A DNA stretch of 59,985 nucleotides from CAIOHW01 sp046317855 (GTDB taxonomy: Bacteria > Bdellovibrionota > UBA1018). The DNA is taken from assembly GCA_046317855.1 (NCBI GenBank), contig JBKCVM010000019.1:1-59985 (forward strand), written 5' to 3'. The notes below the pieces were generated by a model. It was not told where the DNA came from and ran no database searches. It saw only the letters and a list, made by a program, of their open reading frames with translations. The stretch's first letter is position 1. Each line of letters opens with the position of its first letter. Below, one piece after another: positions 26,115 to 33,637 of the stretch. A program made the position numbers and the translations under genes.

Positions 26115-26675
26115 TTAGCGACAGTCCGTACCAGTGACAGAACAGGTATTATTGACAACCTGAAGTTCATTAATCGTAAATTGGTCGAGATTAGCCGTTG
26201 CAGCCTTTGTTAAATTGGCGATGGCGCCCATGACAAAAGTGGATGCCCCCGTCGCAGCATTACCATGCGCTGTGGCAAGCGCTGTAGCGGTCATAGCTGT
26301 GTCAGTATCCGTCTGTGAAAAGAAGGTTTCATTAACCGTTGCAGCATTACAGGTAGATCCATTTGTTACTGCTGTGGCGTAGGCGTTTCCAACCATGTAA
26401 AGTCTCCTGCCAGCAGGAGCCGCAACACCGATGGCAGCCAGGCAGTCCGTATAACCGATTGCAGTCGGCTCGACCCTCCAAGCTTGCTCCGCCGTAAAAA
26501 TCGCACCCAGAGCCACCTTGGCTTCACTCTGCTTCGCTTTGTTCTGAAACTTTGAATACTGCGGCACCGCTACAGCTGCCAAGATCCCAATGATCGCCAC
26601 CACCACCATCAGCTCGATTAAGCTGAAACCCGAGTGGTTAGATTTTAATTTGAAATTTTGCGTAGAAATCTTCAT
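26115..26675 (-). CDS. pilA: Type IV major pilin (type IVa prepilin)
   Basis: The protein is 186 residues from the ATG at 26675, which follows GGAGAGGGG. The leader is 16 residues long and ends in Gly before the classical pilin N-terminus FSLIELMVVVAIIGILAAVA with Glu at mature position 5. Cleavage by PilD gives a 170-residue pilin. The C-terminal half is Ala/Thr-rich and has four cysteines, two close to the end (NTCSVTGTDC), which could form the D-region disulphide. The strong ribosome site and own terminator agree with a highly expressed single-gene unit. Confidence 0.95.
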   Translation of the reverse strand: MKISTQNFKLKSNHSGFSLIELMVVVAIIGILAAVAVPQYSKFQNKAKQSEAKVALGAIFTAEQAWRVEPTAIGYTDCLAAIGVAAPAGRRLYMVGNAYATAVTNGSTCNAATVNETFFSQTDTDTAMTATALATAHGNAATGASTFVMGAIANLTKAATANLDQFTINELQVVNNTCSVTGTDCR

Positions 26676-26732
26676 ACGTTCCCCTCTCCAAGGACATTGC
26701 CCAAAGGTTATTTCAATATGGTACACCCGACC

Positions 26733-26747
26733 CCTTGAAAAACAAGG
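26733..26747. repeat. Short inverted repeat in the pilA / TPR divergent region
   Basis: CCTTG and CAAGG are separated by five A/T bases in the 96-base gap between the divergent pilA and the TPR gene. It could be an operator or a small hairpin in the pilA leader. No convincing sigma-54 or sigma-70 promoter for pilA was identified. Confidence 0.35.
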
Positions 26748-26771
26748 CGTCTTTGCCTCAACCTAAGACCC

Positions 26772-27647
26772 GTGACCCAAGCCCCCCAGATCACTCGGAT
26801 TTCAACCGCCCCCCTGCTCAAACTTTTGACAGTAGCAGCCCTCGCTGCAGCCACCGCCCTACTGGGTTCGAAACTCCGAACCTCCGACACCGCCTGGATT
26901 GAGCCGCCCGCCCACATTGAGCAGGAGCTCGACCCCAAGCTTATAGAGATCGCAAGCCTGGGCCACCTGCCCTCGTGGGTCGATGCAGTGCTGATCAGAA
27001 GCTTTGCAGACCCGGCCTACGACCCCGTTTTGCCCGGCACGCATCCGCCCCTCTACTACGAGCTCAAGCTAGCTACTGCACTCGATCCCTATTTTTATGA
27101 ACTTTACTACTACGGTGCCTCGATCCTTTCGATCATTAGGAGAGATGGGGCCGGAGCTGCAGAGCTCCTCGAGCGTGCGCACAACCAAATCCAAAGCGGG
27201 GCTTTCCAAGAACAAGGCTGGCAGCTTGAACTGTTTCGAGGCTACAACGCACTCTTTGAGCTCCAAGACGGAGCCACCGCAGCCCAGGCATTTGAAACTG
27301 CAGCCAGGCTTCCTCACTCACCGCCCTATATCAAAACCCTCGCCCAATCGCTCACGACACCCGAAGGTCGCTATGTGGCTGCCCGCAGGTCTTTTGAGAC
27401 TTTGCTGAAGATAAAAAACGACCCAGAAACTCAGCGCATCTTAGAAGAACGAAACCAAGCCCTAGAAACCTCTGAGCGGCTTTACAAAATCAACCAGGCT
27501 TTTCTGGAATGGCTTGGAAAAAGAAAACCCGACGCACAGCTTTTTGACCGCTTTCGGGGATCAGGCTACGCGGAGTTGCGCTGGGACGAGGCGCAGGGCC
27601 GAGTCGAGACGATTGCCCCACGGCAAGAGCTCAAAGGCTTCTACTGA
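26772..27647 (+). CDS. Membrane-anchored TPR-like protein next to pilA (PilG position)
   Basis: The protein is 291 residues from a GTG at 26772. It has an N-terminal transmembrane or signal segment (about 17-33, LLTVAALAAATALLG), then an all-helical periplasmic domain with TPR-like pairs (PYFYELYYYGASILSII, EQGWQLELFRGYNALFEL, GATAAQAFETAARL). In Myxococcus xanthus the gene after pilA is pilG, a poorly understood factor required for pili. This gene occupies a comparable place, but orthology is only an inference from order. It ends with a 7-base overlap with the convergent sigma-54 activator gene. Confidence 0.75.
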   Translation: MTQAPQITRISTAPLLKLLTVAALAAATALLGSKLRTSDTAWIEPPAHIEQELDPKLIEIASLGHLPSWVDAVLIRSFADPAYDPVLPGTHPPLYYELKLATALDPYFYELYYYGASILSIIRRDGAGAAELLERAHNQIQSGAFQEQGWQLELFRGYNALFELQDGATAAQAFETAARLPHSPPYIKTLAQSLTTPEGRYVAARRSFETLLKIKNDPETQRILEERNQALETSERLYKINQAFLEWLGKRKPDAQLFDRFRGSGYAELRWDEAQGRVETIAPRQELKGFY

Positions 27648-28591
27648 TTTTTAGAAATCCTGGCACGCGGCACCTGCAGCAACCGCGCGGCCTGATCCTG
27701 ACTGCCCTTTGAGAGAGCAAGCGCGCGTAGAACCATCTCACGCTCGACACGGGCCAAAAAAGTTTCAAGAGACACTGGTCCCCTCGAGAGATCCGGAAAC
27801 TCCACTCCCGCACTCGGAGCCCCCTTTCCAGAGGGTTCATCCATCCTGAGCGCGCCCTCGAGCGAGGCTTGAGTGATTTCTGTTCCGGACTCAAAGGCCA
27901 CAGCACGTTCGATGGTGTTCTCAAGCTCTCTAATGTTTCCAGGCCAGCGGTGCGATTCTAGCAACTTCAGCGCAGCGGCATCAATCGTCATCGTCTCTTT
28001 TGAAAATTTCTCGGCAAACTTTTTCACAAAGTGCCGAGCAAGCAACGCGACATCTCCCTTTCGGTCTCGGAGTGCAGGAGTTTCAAGCATGATTACATTG
28101 AGCCGGTAATACAGGTCTTCTCTAAAGGTCCCCTTTTTGATCGCAGCCTCCAGATTTCGGTTGGTAGCCGCAACGATGCGCACATCGAGCTTGATATCTT
28201 CGTTACCTCCGACCCTCCGGATTACCCTTTCTTGAAGCGCTCGTAGCAACTTGACCTGCATCGGGAGAGGAAGCTCACCGATCTCATCAAGAAAAAGAGT
28301 TCCCCCATTTGCGACCTCAAAGAGTCCCGGCTTGTCTGCCACGGCTCCGGTAAAGCTGCCTTTCTTATGTCCAAAGAGCTCACTCTCAATGAGATTTTCA
28401 GGAATAGCGCCGCAATTCACGGCCACAAAGGGTTTAGCTTTGAGAGGACTCTGGTCGTGTAGCTCGCGGGCTACCAGCTCCTTGCCCGTACCGCTCTCAC
28501 CAATAATGAGAACACTTGAGCGAGTCGGAGCCACCCTTTCAATCAAACCTCTCAAGGTTTCGACTGCTTTTGACCTTCCAAGAATCCGCAC
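27641..28591 (-). CDS. Sigma-54-dependent activator, PilR-like, lacking a receiver domain
   Basis: The protein is 316 residues from a GTG at 28591, one base past the pilC stop (taa-a-GTG) with GGCGGAG upstream. It is almost only an AAA+ domain: GESGTGKE, GSFTGA (the sigma-54 loop, Ser in place of Ala), GTLFLDEIGE and FREDLYYRLNV. There is no N-terminal receiver. The C-terminal Fis-type helix-turn-helix stops early at VPRARISKNQ, several residues short of the usual recognition helix end. Its place after pilC and near pilA matches pilR of other bacteria. No pilS sensor kinase gene is present. Confidence 0.9.
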   Translation of the reverse strand: MRILGRSKAVETLRGLIERVAPTRSSVLIIGESGTGKELVARELHDQSPLKAKPFVAVNCGAIPENLIESELFGHKKGSFTGAVADKPGLFEVANGGTLFLDEIGELPLPMQVKLLRALQERVIRRVGGNEDIKLDVRIVAATNRNLEAAIKKGTFREDLYYRLNVIMLETPALRDRKGDVALLARHFVKKFAEKFSKETMTIDAAALKLLESHRWPGNIRELENTIERAVAFESGTEITQASLEGALRMDEPSGKGAPSAGVEFPDLSRGPVSLETFLARVEREMVLRALALSKGSQDQAARLLQVPRARISKNQ

Positions 28592-28592
28592 T

Positions 28593-29831
28593 TTAGACTC
28601 CGCCTGCCATCTTAAACATGGGCAGATACATCGCAATGAGCATGCCGGCTACCGTCCCCCCCAAAACCACGAGAATGATCGGTTCAATGAGCTTACCCAT
28701 CGCATTCACTACGGACTCTACTTCAGCCTCGTAAAAGTCAGCCACCTTCTCGAGCATTTTGTCGAGATTACCCGTAGCCTCTCCGACCCCGATCATCTGT
28801 ACCGCCATACGCGGAAACACACTCATTCCAGAAACAACCGCACCCAGGGTCTTGCCGACTTCAACCTCACCCCGAATTCTGGCAACCGATTGTGCGACCA
28901 CACTGCTATCGATCGTGTTTTTGCAGATCTCAACGGCGTCAACGAGATTGACGCCGGCAGCAAGCAGCGTCTGCATGGTTCTCGAAAATGCTGCAATACT
29001 ACTCTTCTGAATCAAGTCGCCAAAAAGCGGCAGACTAAACAAAAATCGGTCAAAAACCATTTTGCCCTCAGGGGTCTTGATAAACCTGTAAAAACTGAAC
29101 CCTAGGACCAACAGGCCACCCAACAGCGGCACAAAATGAGCTCCCAAAAAATGGGACGCATTGATCACGATTTGAGTAGGCAGGGGCAAACTCTCACCTT
29201 GGGCAGCGATCATGGCCTCAAACTTAGGGATAATAAAGACGAGCATCCCTACCACGATCACCAATCCCACCACGCTTACGACGGCAGGATACATGAGTGC
29301 GCCCACGACCATCTTACGCAAACGGTCGGTATCCTCAAGATACCTAGAAAGCCTCTTCAGCACGGTCTCGAGTGAACCTGAGGACTCTCCGGCTCTCACG
29401 AGAGAAACATAAATTTTTGAAAACCCCTTAGGATAGATCGAAAGGGCTTCCCAAAAAAAAGAGCCCTGATTCACCCGATCCCGAACATCCGTAAGGATTT
29501 GTTTCAAACCAGTATCGATCGTCTGCTCCGCTAAAATATCAAGCGCTTGAACCAGTGGAATACCCGCGCTGATCATCACTTGGAGTTGACGGGTAAAAAG
29601 AATCTTCTGCTTGAGGTTGAGTCCAGGCTGAGCAACCTGGGTCGAAAGGGTCAGAGTGAGGCCCCGCTTAATCCCAGAGCGGGTCTCCCCTCCCCGTTTT
29701 TTAGCAATACGTGTGGGTCGCACGCCTTGTTGGCGCAGACTCACCCGCACATCTCCCTCAGCTGGGGCGGTGATCGTGCCTGTGACTCTTTTTCCGGAGC
29801 GATCGACACCCTGATATTCAAAATCTGCCAT
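28593..29831 (-). CDS. pilC: Type IV pilus inner-membrane platform protein PilC
   Basis: The 412-residue protein has the usual length and two T2SSF (GspF) repeats, each a cytoplasmic helical bundle followed by membrane helices: FTRQLQVMISAGIPLVQALD in the first and FSRTMQTLLAAGVNLVDAVE in the second. Three transmembrane segments are visible. PilC is turned by the PilB and PilT motors to add or remove pilins. It starts 5 bases after pilT and is coupled to the downstream sigma-54 activator gene. Confidence 0.97.
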   Translation of the reverse strand: MADFEYQGVDRSGKRVTGTITAPAEGDVRVSLRQQGVRPTRIAKKRGGETRSGIKRGLTLTLSTQVAQPGLNLKQKILFTRQLQVMISAGIPLVQALDILAEQTIDTGLKQILTDVRDRVNQGSFFWEALSIYPKGFSKIYVSLVRAGESSGSLETVLKRLSRYLEDTDRLRKMVVGALMYPAVVSVVGLVIVVGMLVFIIPKFEAMIAAQGESLPLPTQIVINASHFLGAHFVPLLGGLLVLGFSFYRFIKTPEGKMVFDRFLFSLPLFGDLIQKSSIAAFSRTMQTLLAAGVNLVDAVEICKNTIDSSVVAQSVARIRGEVEVGKTLGAVVSGMSVFPRMAVQMIGVGEATGNLDKMLEKVADFYEAEVESVVNAMGKLIEPIILVVLGGTVAGMLIAMYLPMFKMAGGV

Positions 29832-29836
29832 TCATC

Positions 29837-30916
29837 TCACCCGGGCAGTGTCAGAAGCGTTTTTGAAAGCTCATCCGGCATGTACGAATGCTCGAGAGCC
29901 GCAGTCTTGCTCAGGGCCCCGCTCCGAACGAGCTGAACTAGACTCTGGTTCATGGTCAGCATCCCGCTCTCTTCTTGCCCAGACTGCATGGCGCTGTAGA
30001 TCTGGTGCAACTTGTCCTCACGAATCAGATTTCGAATGGCCATGTTGGGGACCATGACCTCAACTGCAGCCACTCGTCCCCCACCCTGCGTTCGAGGAAT
30101 CAGTTGCTGCGACACAATGCCCTGCAAGGTAAACGAAAGAAGCTGCCTGATCTGCGGCTGCTGGTGGGCCGGAAACACATTGATGATTCGGTTCACAGTC
30201 TGCACGGTGCTATTGGTATGAAGGGTCGCAAAAACCAAGTGCCCGGTCTCAGCCATCGTGAGAGCCATCTCAATCGTTTCAACGTCTCGAAGCTCCCCAA
30301 CCAGAACGAAATCAGGATCCTGTCTTAAGGCACGCTTGAGCGCTGCAGAAAAGCTTCGGGTATCTACTCCCACCTCGCGCTGATTGACCACGCATGACTT
30401 ATGCTGATGAATGAACTCGATCGGATCTTCAATGGTCAAGATATGCCCGTACTCTTCTCGATTCAAAATATCGAGCATCGCCGCGAGGGTGGTCGACTTA
30501 CCAGAACCTGTTGGTCCAGTCACCAGAACCAATCCGTTAGGGCGACGAATCACCTTTTTAAGCACTTGCGGCAAATTCAAAGAGTCAAAATCTGGGATTT
30601 GAAACGGAATCCGACGAAACACGCCAGCAATACCGCCCCGCTGATAGAAATAGTTTGCCCTAAAGCGCGCAATCTCTTTGATCCCAAAAGAAAAGTCGAT
30701 CTCCAGATTCTTTTCGAACTCTGCCTTCTGGGCGTCGGTCAGAACCGAGTAACACATCTCTTTTGTGTCCTGCGGGGTCAGGGCATCAGTCCTGACTTTG
30801 ACCATTCGACCCATGATTCTAAACTCGGGCGGAACCCCCACGGTGATATGCAAGTCAGAAGCATCTTGCTCGACCATGGCTCGCAAGTAGGACGAAATTC
30901 CAATCTTCTGGGTCAT
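29837..30916 (-). CDS. pilT: Type IV pilus retraction ATPase PilT
   Basis: The 359-residue protein is a PilT-size secretion ATPase with Walker A GPTGSGKST (134-142), Walker B LVGELRDVETIEMAL, the Asp/His boxes with FATLHTNS and the PilT-specific C-terminal AIRNLIREDK motif. It depolymerises the pilus for twitching. AAGGAGAAAGT precedes the ATG. It lies between pilB (34 bases upstream) and pilC. Confidence 0.97.
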   Translation of the reverse strand: MTQKIGISSYLRAMVEQDASDLHITVGVPPEFRIMGRMVKVRTDALTPQDTKEMCYSVLTDAQKAEFEKNLEIDFSFGIKEIARFRANYFYQRGGIAGVFRRIPFQIPDFDSLNLPQVLKKVIRRPNGLVLVTGPTGSGKSTTLAAMLDILNREEYGHILTIEDPIEFIHQHKSCVVNQREVGVDTRSFSAALKRALRQDPDFVLVGELRDVETIEMALTMAETGHLVFATLHTNSTVQTVNRIINVFPAHQQPQIRQLLSFTLQGIVSQQLIPRTQGGGRVAAVEVMVPNMAIRNLIREDKLHQIYSAMQSGQEESGMLTMNQSLVQLVRSGALSKTAALEHSYMPDELSKTLLTLPG

Positions 30917-30950
30917 ACTTTCTCCTTTCTTGGCCTTGGCCTGGGTAGCA

Positions 30951-32654
30951 TCAAGACTCCATTGTGAGAGCCAACGCTTCCTCGAGCGTGGTACGTCCCT
31001 CAGCCACGCGTCCCAGGGCAGAGGCTCGCAAGGAACGCATTCCCTCAGTCAGTGCTTGCTTTCTCAGCTCAATCACCGACGCTCCCCGAAGCACCATTTC
31101 TTTTAACGTGGTCGAGAAATCGAGAACCTCATAAACCGCAATTCGGCCTTTGTAGCCCGAGTTATTACATTTTGAGCAGCCTCGACCCTTCATCGCCGTT
31201 GCACGACTAGCCTCATCCCGACTCATGCCAAGCTCCAGCAACTTTTCTACTGGGATCGTCACAGGGGCCTTACAGCTTGAACAGACCGTGCGCAGCAGCC
31301 GCTGCGCAACTACAGTGTTGAGTGCAGAAACTACGAGAAAGGGCTCAACACCCATGTTCATTAACCGAGTGATGGTACTGGGAGCATCATTGGTGTGTAA
31401 GGTCGAAAGCACCAGATGTCCCGTCAGTGCGGCTTGAATCGCTACTTCTGCCGTCTCGTAGTCACGAATCTCACCGACGAGTACGGTGTCCGGATCCTGG
31501 CGCAGCAGAGTTCTCAGAACCGCTGCGAAAGTAAGTCCGATATCTTTATTGGTCTGAACTTGGTTGATGCCCTCGAGATTGTATTCGACCGGATCCTCGA
31601 CAGTAGAGATGTTGTCCTGAACCGTATTGAGCTCTGAAAGTGCAGAATACAGCGTTGTTGTCTTACCGCTCCCCGTCGGGCCGGTCACTAAGACCATCCC
31701 ATTTGCCGAGTAAATGCCCTTCTTAAAGACCTCGAGCTGCTTGGATTCAAAACCTAGCTTCTTTAAATCCAACTGAAGGCTGCTCTTATTGAGCATACGC
31801 AGCACCACTTTTTCACCAAACAGAGTGGGCATCGAACTCACACGAAAGTCTACTTCTGTTCCGCCCACTTTGAGTTTGATGCGACCGTCCTGAGGGATGC
31901 GCGACTCCGCAATATCCATTCTGGACATGACCTTGAGCCGCGCCACTACCGCACGCTTCATTTCTAAAGGGACTTGAGAAACCTCAACCAGTGCGCCGTC
32001 GACGCGCATGCGTACCCTAAATCGTTTTTCATAGGGCTCGACATGAATATCACTGGCCATTCGACGAATCCCCTCGGCCAAGATGCTATTCACAAAGGCG
32101 ATCACGGGGCCATCGATGTCGCGATTTTCATCGATGTCATGGACTTGCACCTGCTCAATCACCAGTCCTTCGGTCTCGGCAGAGGTCTTGAGATCTTTTT
32201 TGAAGTTTTCAATAGCCGCACCCGCCAGAGATGCAGCTCCGTAGTACCGACTCATCGCTGAATCAAAGGCTGAAACAGAAGTCAGTACGAGCTCGACAGT
32301 GAGCTTGGTCGCAAACTTTACCTCTTCGATCTTTGATGCCTGAGTGGGATCCCAGGTAGCCATCACCAGGATGCCCTGGTTGGACTGAATCGGAATGGCA
32401 CCCACTTTGCGAGCCAGATCGGGAGGAACGAGCCTAAGCACTTCGGACGCCACTTCAAACTTGGCAAGATTGATGCTGGGAAGGCCGAACTTCTGGCTGA
32501 GATAGTGAAGCAATCGCACTTCGTCGACGACTTTAGCGTCGATCAAATGCTTGATGTGATCTTTGCCACCTTTACTGGCCTCGACCGCATCATTGAGCTG
32601 CGCTGCAGTAATGATCCGATCATTAGCCAAAAGCTGCGCAAGTGCGCGCGACAT
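30951..32654 (-). CDS. pilB: Type IV pilus extension ATPase PilB
   Basis: The 567-residue protein has an N-terminal MshEN-like domain (to about 150, the fold that can bind cyclic di-GMP in relatives) and a GspE/PilB ATPase core with Walker A GPTGSGKTT (325-333) and Walker B LVGEIRDYETAEVA. A tetracysteine zinc motif (CSSC ... CSKC) lies in the C-terminal part. It drives pilus polymerisation against PilC. It starts the pilB-T-C-R unit and lies 53 bases downstream of ribF, with no terminator seen between. Confidence 0.97.
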   Translation of the reverse strand: MSRALAQLLANDRIITAAQLNDAVEASKGGKDHIKHLIDAKVVDEVRLLHYLSQKFGLPSINLAKFEVASEVLRLVPPDLARKVGAIPIQSNQGILVMATWDPTQASKIEEVKFATKLTVELVLTSVSAFDSAMSRYYGAASLAGAAIENFKKDLKTSAETEGLVIEQVQVHDIDENRDIDGPVIAFVNSILAEGIRRMASDIHVEPYEKRFRVRMRVDGALVEVSQVPLEMKRAVVARLKVMSRMDIAESRIPQDGRIKLKVGGTEVDFRVSSMPTLFGEKVVLRMLNKSSLQLDLKKLGFESKQLEVFKKGIYSANGMVLVTGPTGSGKTTTLYSALSELNTVQDNISTVEDPVEYNLEGINQVQTNKDIGLTFAAVLRTLLRQDPDTVLVGEIRDYETAEVAIQAALTGHLVLSTLHTNDAPSTITRLMNMGVEPFLVVSALNTVVAQRLLRTVCSSCKAPVTIPVEKLLELGMSRDEASRATAMKGRGCSKCNNSGYKGRIAVYEVLDFSTTLKEMVLRGASVIELRKQALTEGMRSLRASALGRVAEGRTTLEEALALTMES

Positions 32655-32707
32655 AATAGAGATTCCTCTATCCGAGTCTGAGTGGGACAGAAGCCGAAGT
32701 CAACGAG

Positions 32708-33625
32708 TCAGCAGAATGGATTGAGTACACCGCCAAGAATCTGTCGAGCGCGCCCAATATCCTCAGCGATTTGAGAAGTGAGCTCTTCGGGGCTCGCAAA
32801 TTTTCTTTCTTCTCGGATCCGCTCAAAAAATTCGACGCGGAGGTTCTTGCCGTACAGCGCGTCCGGAGCCCAGCTCCCTTGAAGCAAATGAGTCTCCGCC
32901 AAAATTCCAGCGGAGGCCGATTTAAAGGTGGGACGAACCCCCACATTTGTGATGCTCGCAAACCGAGCACCCTCCACTTCAGAGACAGTGGCATAGACAC
33001 CAGGCGGCAGCACCAGTTTTGATCCGAGCTCTAGGTTTGCCGTCGGAAACCCCAGACTCCTGCCCCGTTGATCTCCCCGCAGCACCGGACCTGCATAAAA
33101 AAAGGGCGCACCCATCCACTTTGCAGCATCTGCAACCAGGCCCTGCCTGAGCGCAGAGCGAATCGAAGAGCTACTCACCACTTCTTGATCGAGACGTCTC
33201 GGCGCCACCACGGTCAATCTAACCCCTGCCTCATCGCAAAGCGACTGAAGCACTTGAAGATGACCTGAGCGCTCTTTGCCGAAAGTGAAGTCATAGCCCA
33301 CCACAATGGCTCGTGCCGCAAGGTGGCCAAGCAACTGATTCTGAAAAAACTGCTCTGGTGTAGTGCTGGAAAAGATCAGGTCAAATTTCTGTTCTACCAC
33401 TCGCGAGAGCCCCAGAGTGACCAACTTTTGGAGCTTTTCTTCATATGTCAAAAGAAGCTCTGGTGCCCGATCAGGACGCAGCACACTTTGCGGGTGCGGT
33501 CGAAACGTGAAAGCTACGGCCTCAAGCCCATCCGCTCGAGCCTGGTCAATCGTGATGCGTACAATCTCCTGGTGCCCTAAGTGGACGCCATCAAAGTTAC
33601 CGACAGTCACGACCGTTCCTGGCAC
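32708..33625 (-). CDS. ribF: Bifunctional riboflavin kinase / FAD synthetase
   Basis: The 305-residue protein has the N-terminal nucleotidyltransferase (FAD synthetase) domain with GNFDGVHLGHQ and SSSSIRSAL, and the C-terminal flavokinase beta-barrel with GDQRGRSLGFPTANLE. It makes FMN and FAD from riboflavin. The GTG start is 12 bases from the glnN stop, and a GAGGGA Shine-Dalgarno overlaps that stop, so the two genes are coupled. The N-terminus is about 10-15 residues shorter than in E. coli RibF but keeps the nucleotide-binding loop. Confidence 0.95.
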   Translation of the reverse strand: MPGTVVTVGNFDGVHLGHQEIVRITIDQARADGLEAVAFTFRPHPQSVLRPDRAPELLLTYEEKLQKLVTLGLSRVVEQKFDLIFSSTTPEQFFQNQLLGHLAARAIVVGYDFTFGKERSGHLQVLQSLCDEAGVRLTVVAPRRLDQEVVSSSSIRSALRQGLVADAAKWMGAPFFYAGPVLRGDQRGRSLGFPTANLELGSKLVLPPGVYATVSEVEGARFASITNVGVRPTFKSASAGILAETHLLQGSWAPDALYGKNLRVEFFERIREERKFASPEELTSQIAEDIGRARQILGGVLNPFC

Positions 33626-33637
33626 CTGGACGATCCC

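Noticed and set aside
26676..26705. A possible sigma-54 promoter (TTGGGC ... CTTGG) just before pilA
   Set aside because: The -12 GC is missing, the spacing is off by one base and transcription would start at or past the ribosome binding site.
28251..29105. A 284-codon plus-strand open frame opposite pilC and the sigma-54 activator
   Set aside because: It crosses two well-supported minus-strand genes, shows no motif and has no convincing start site.
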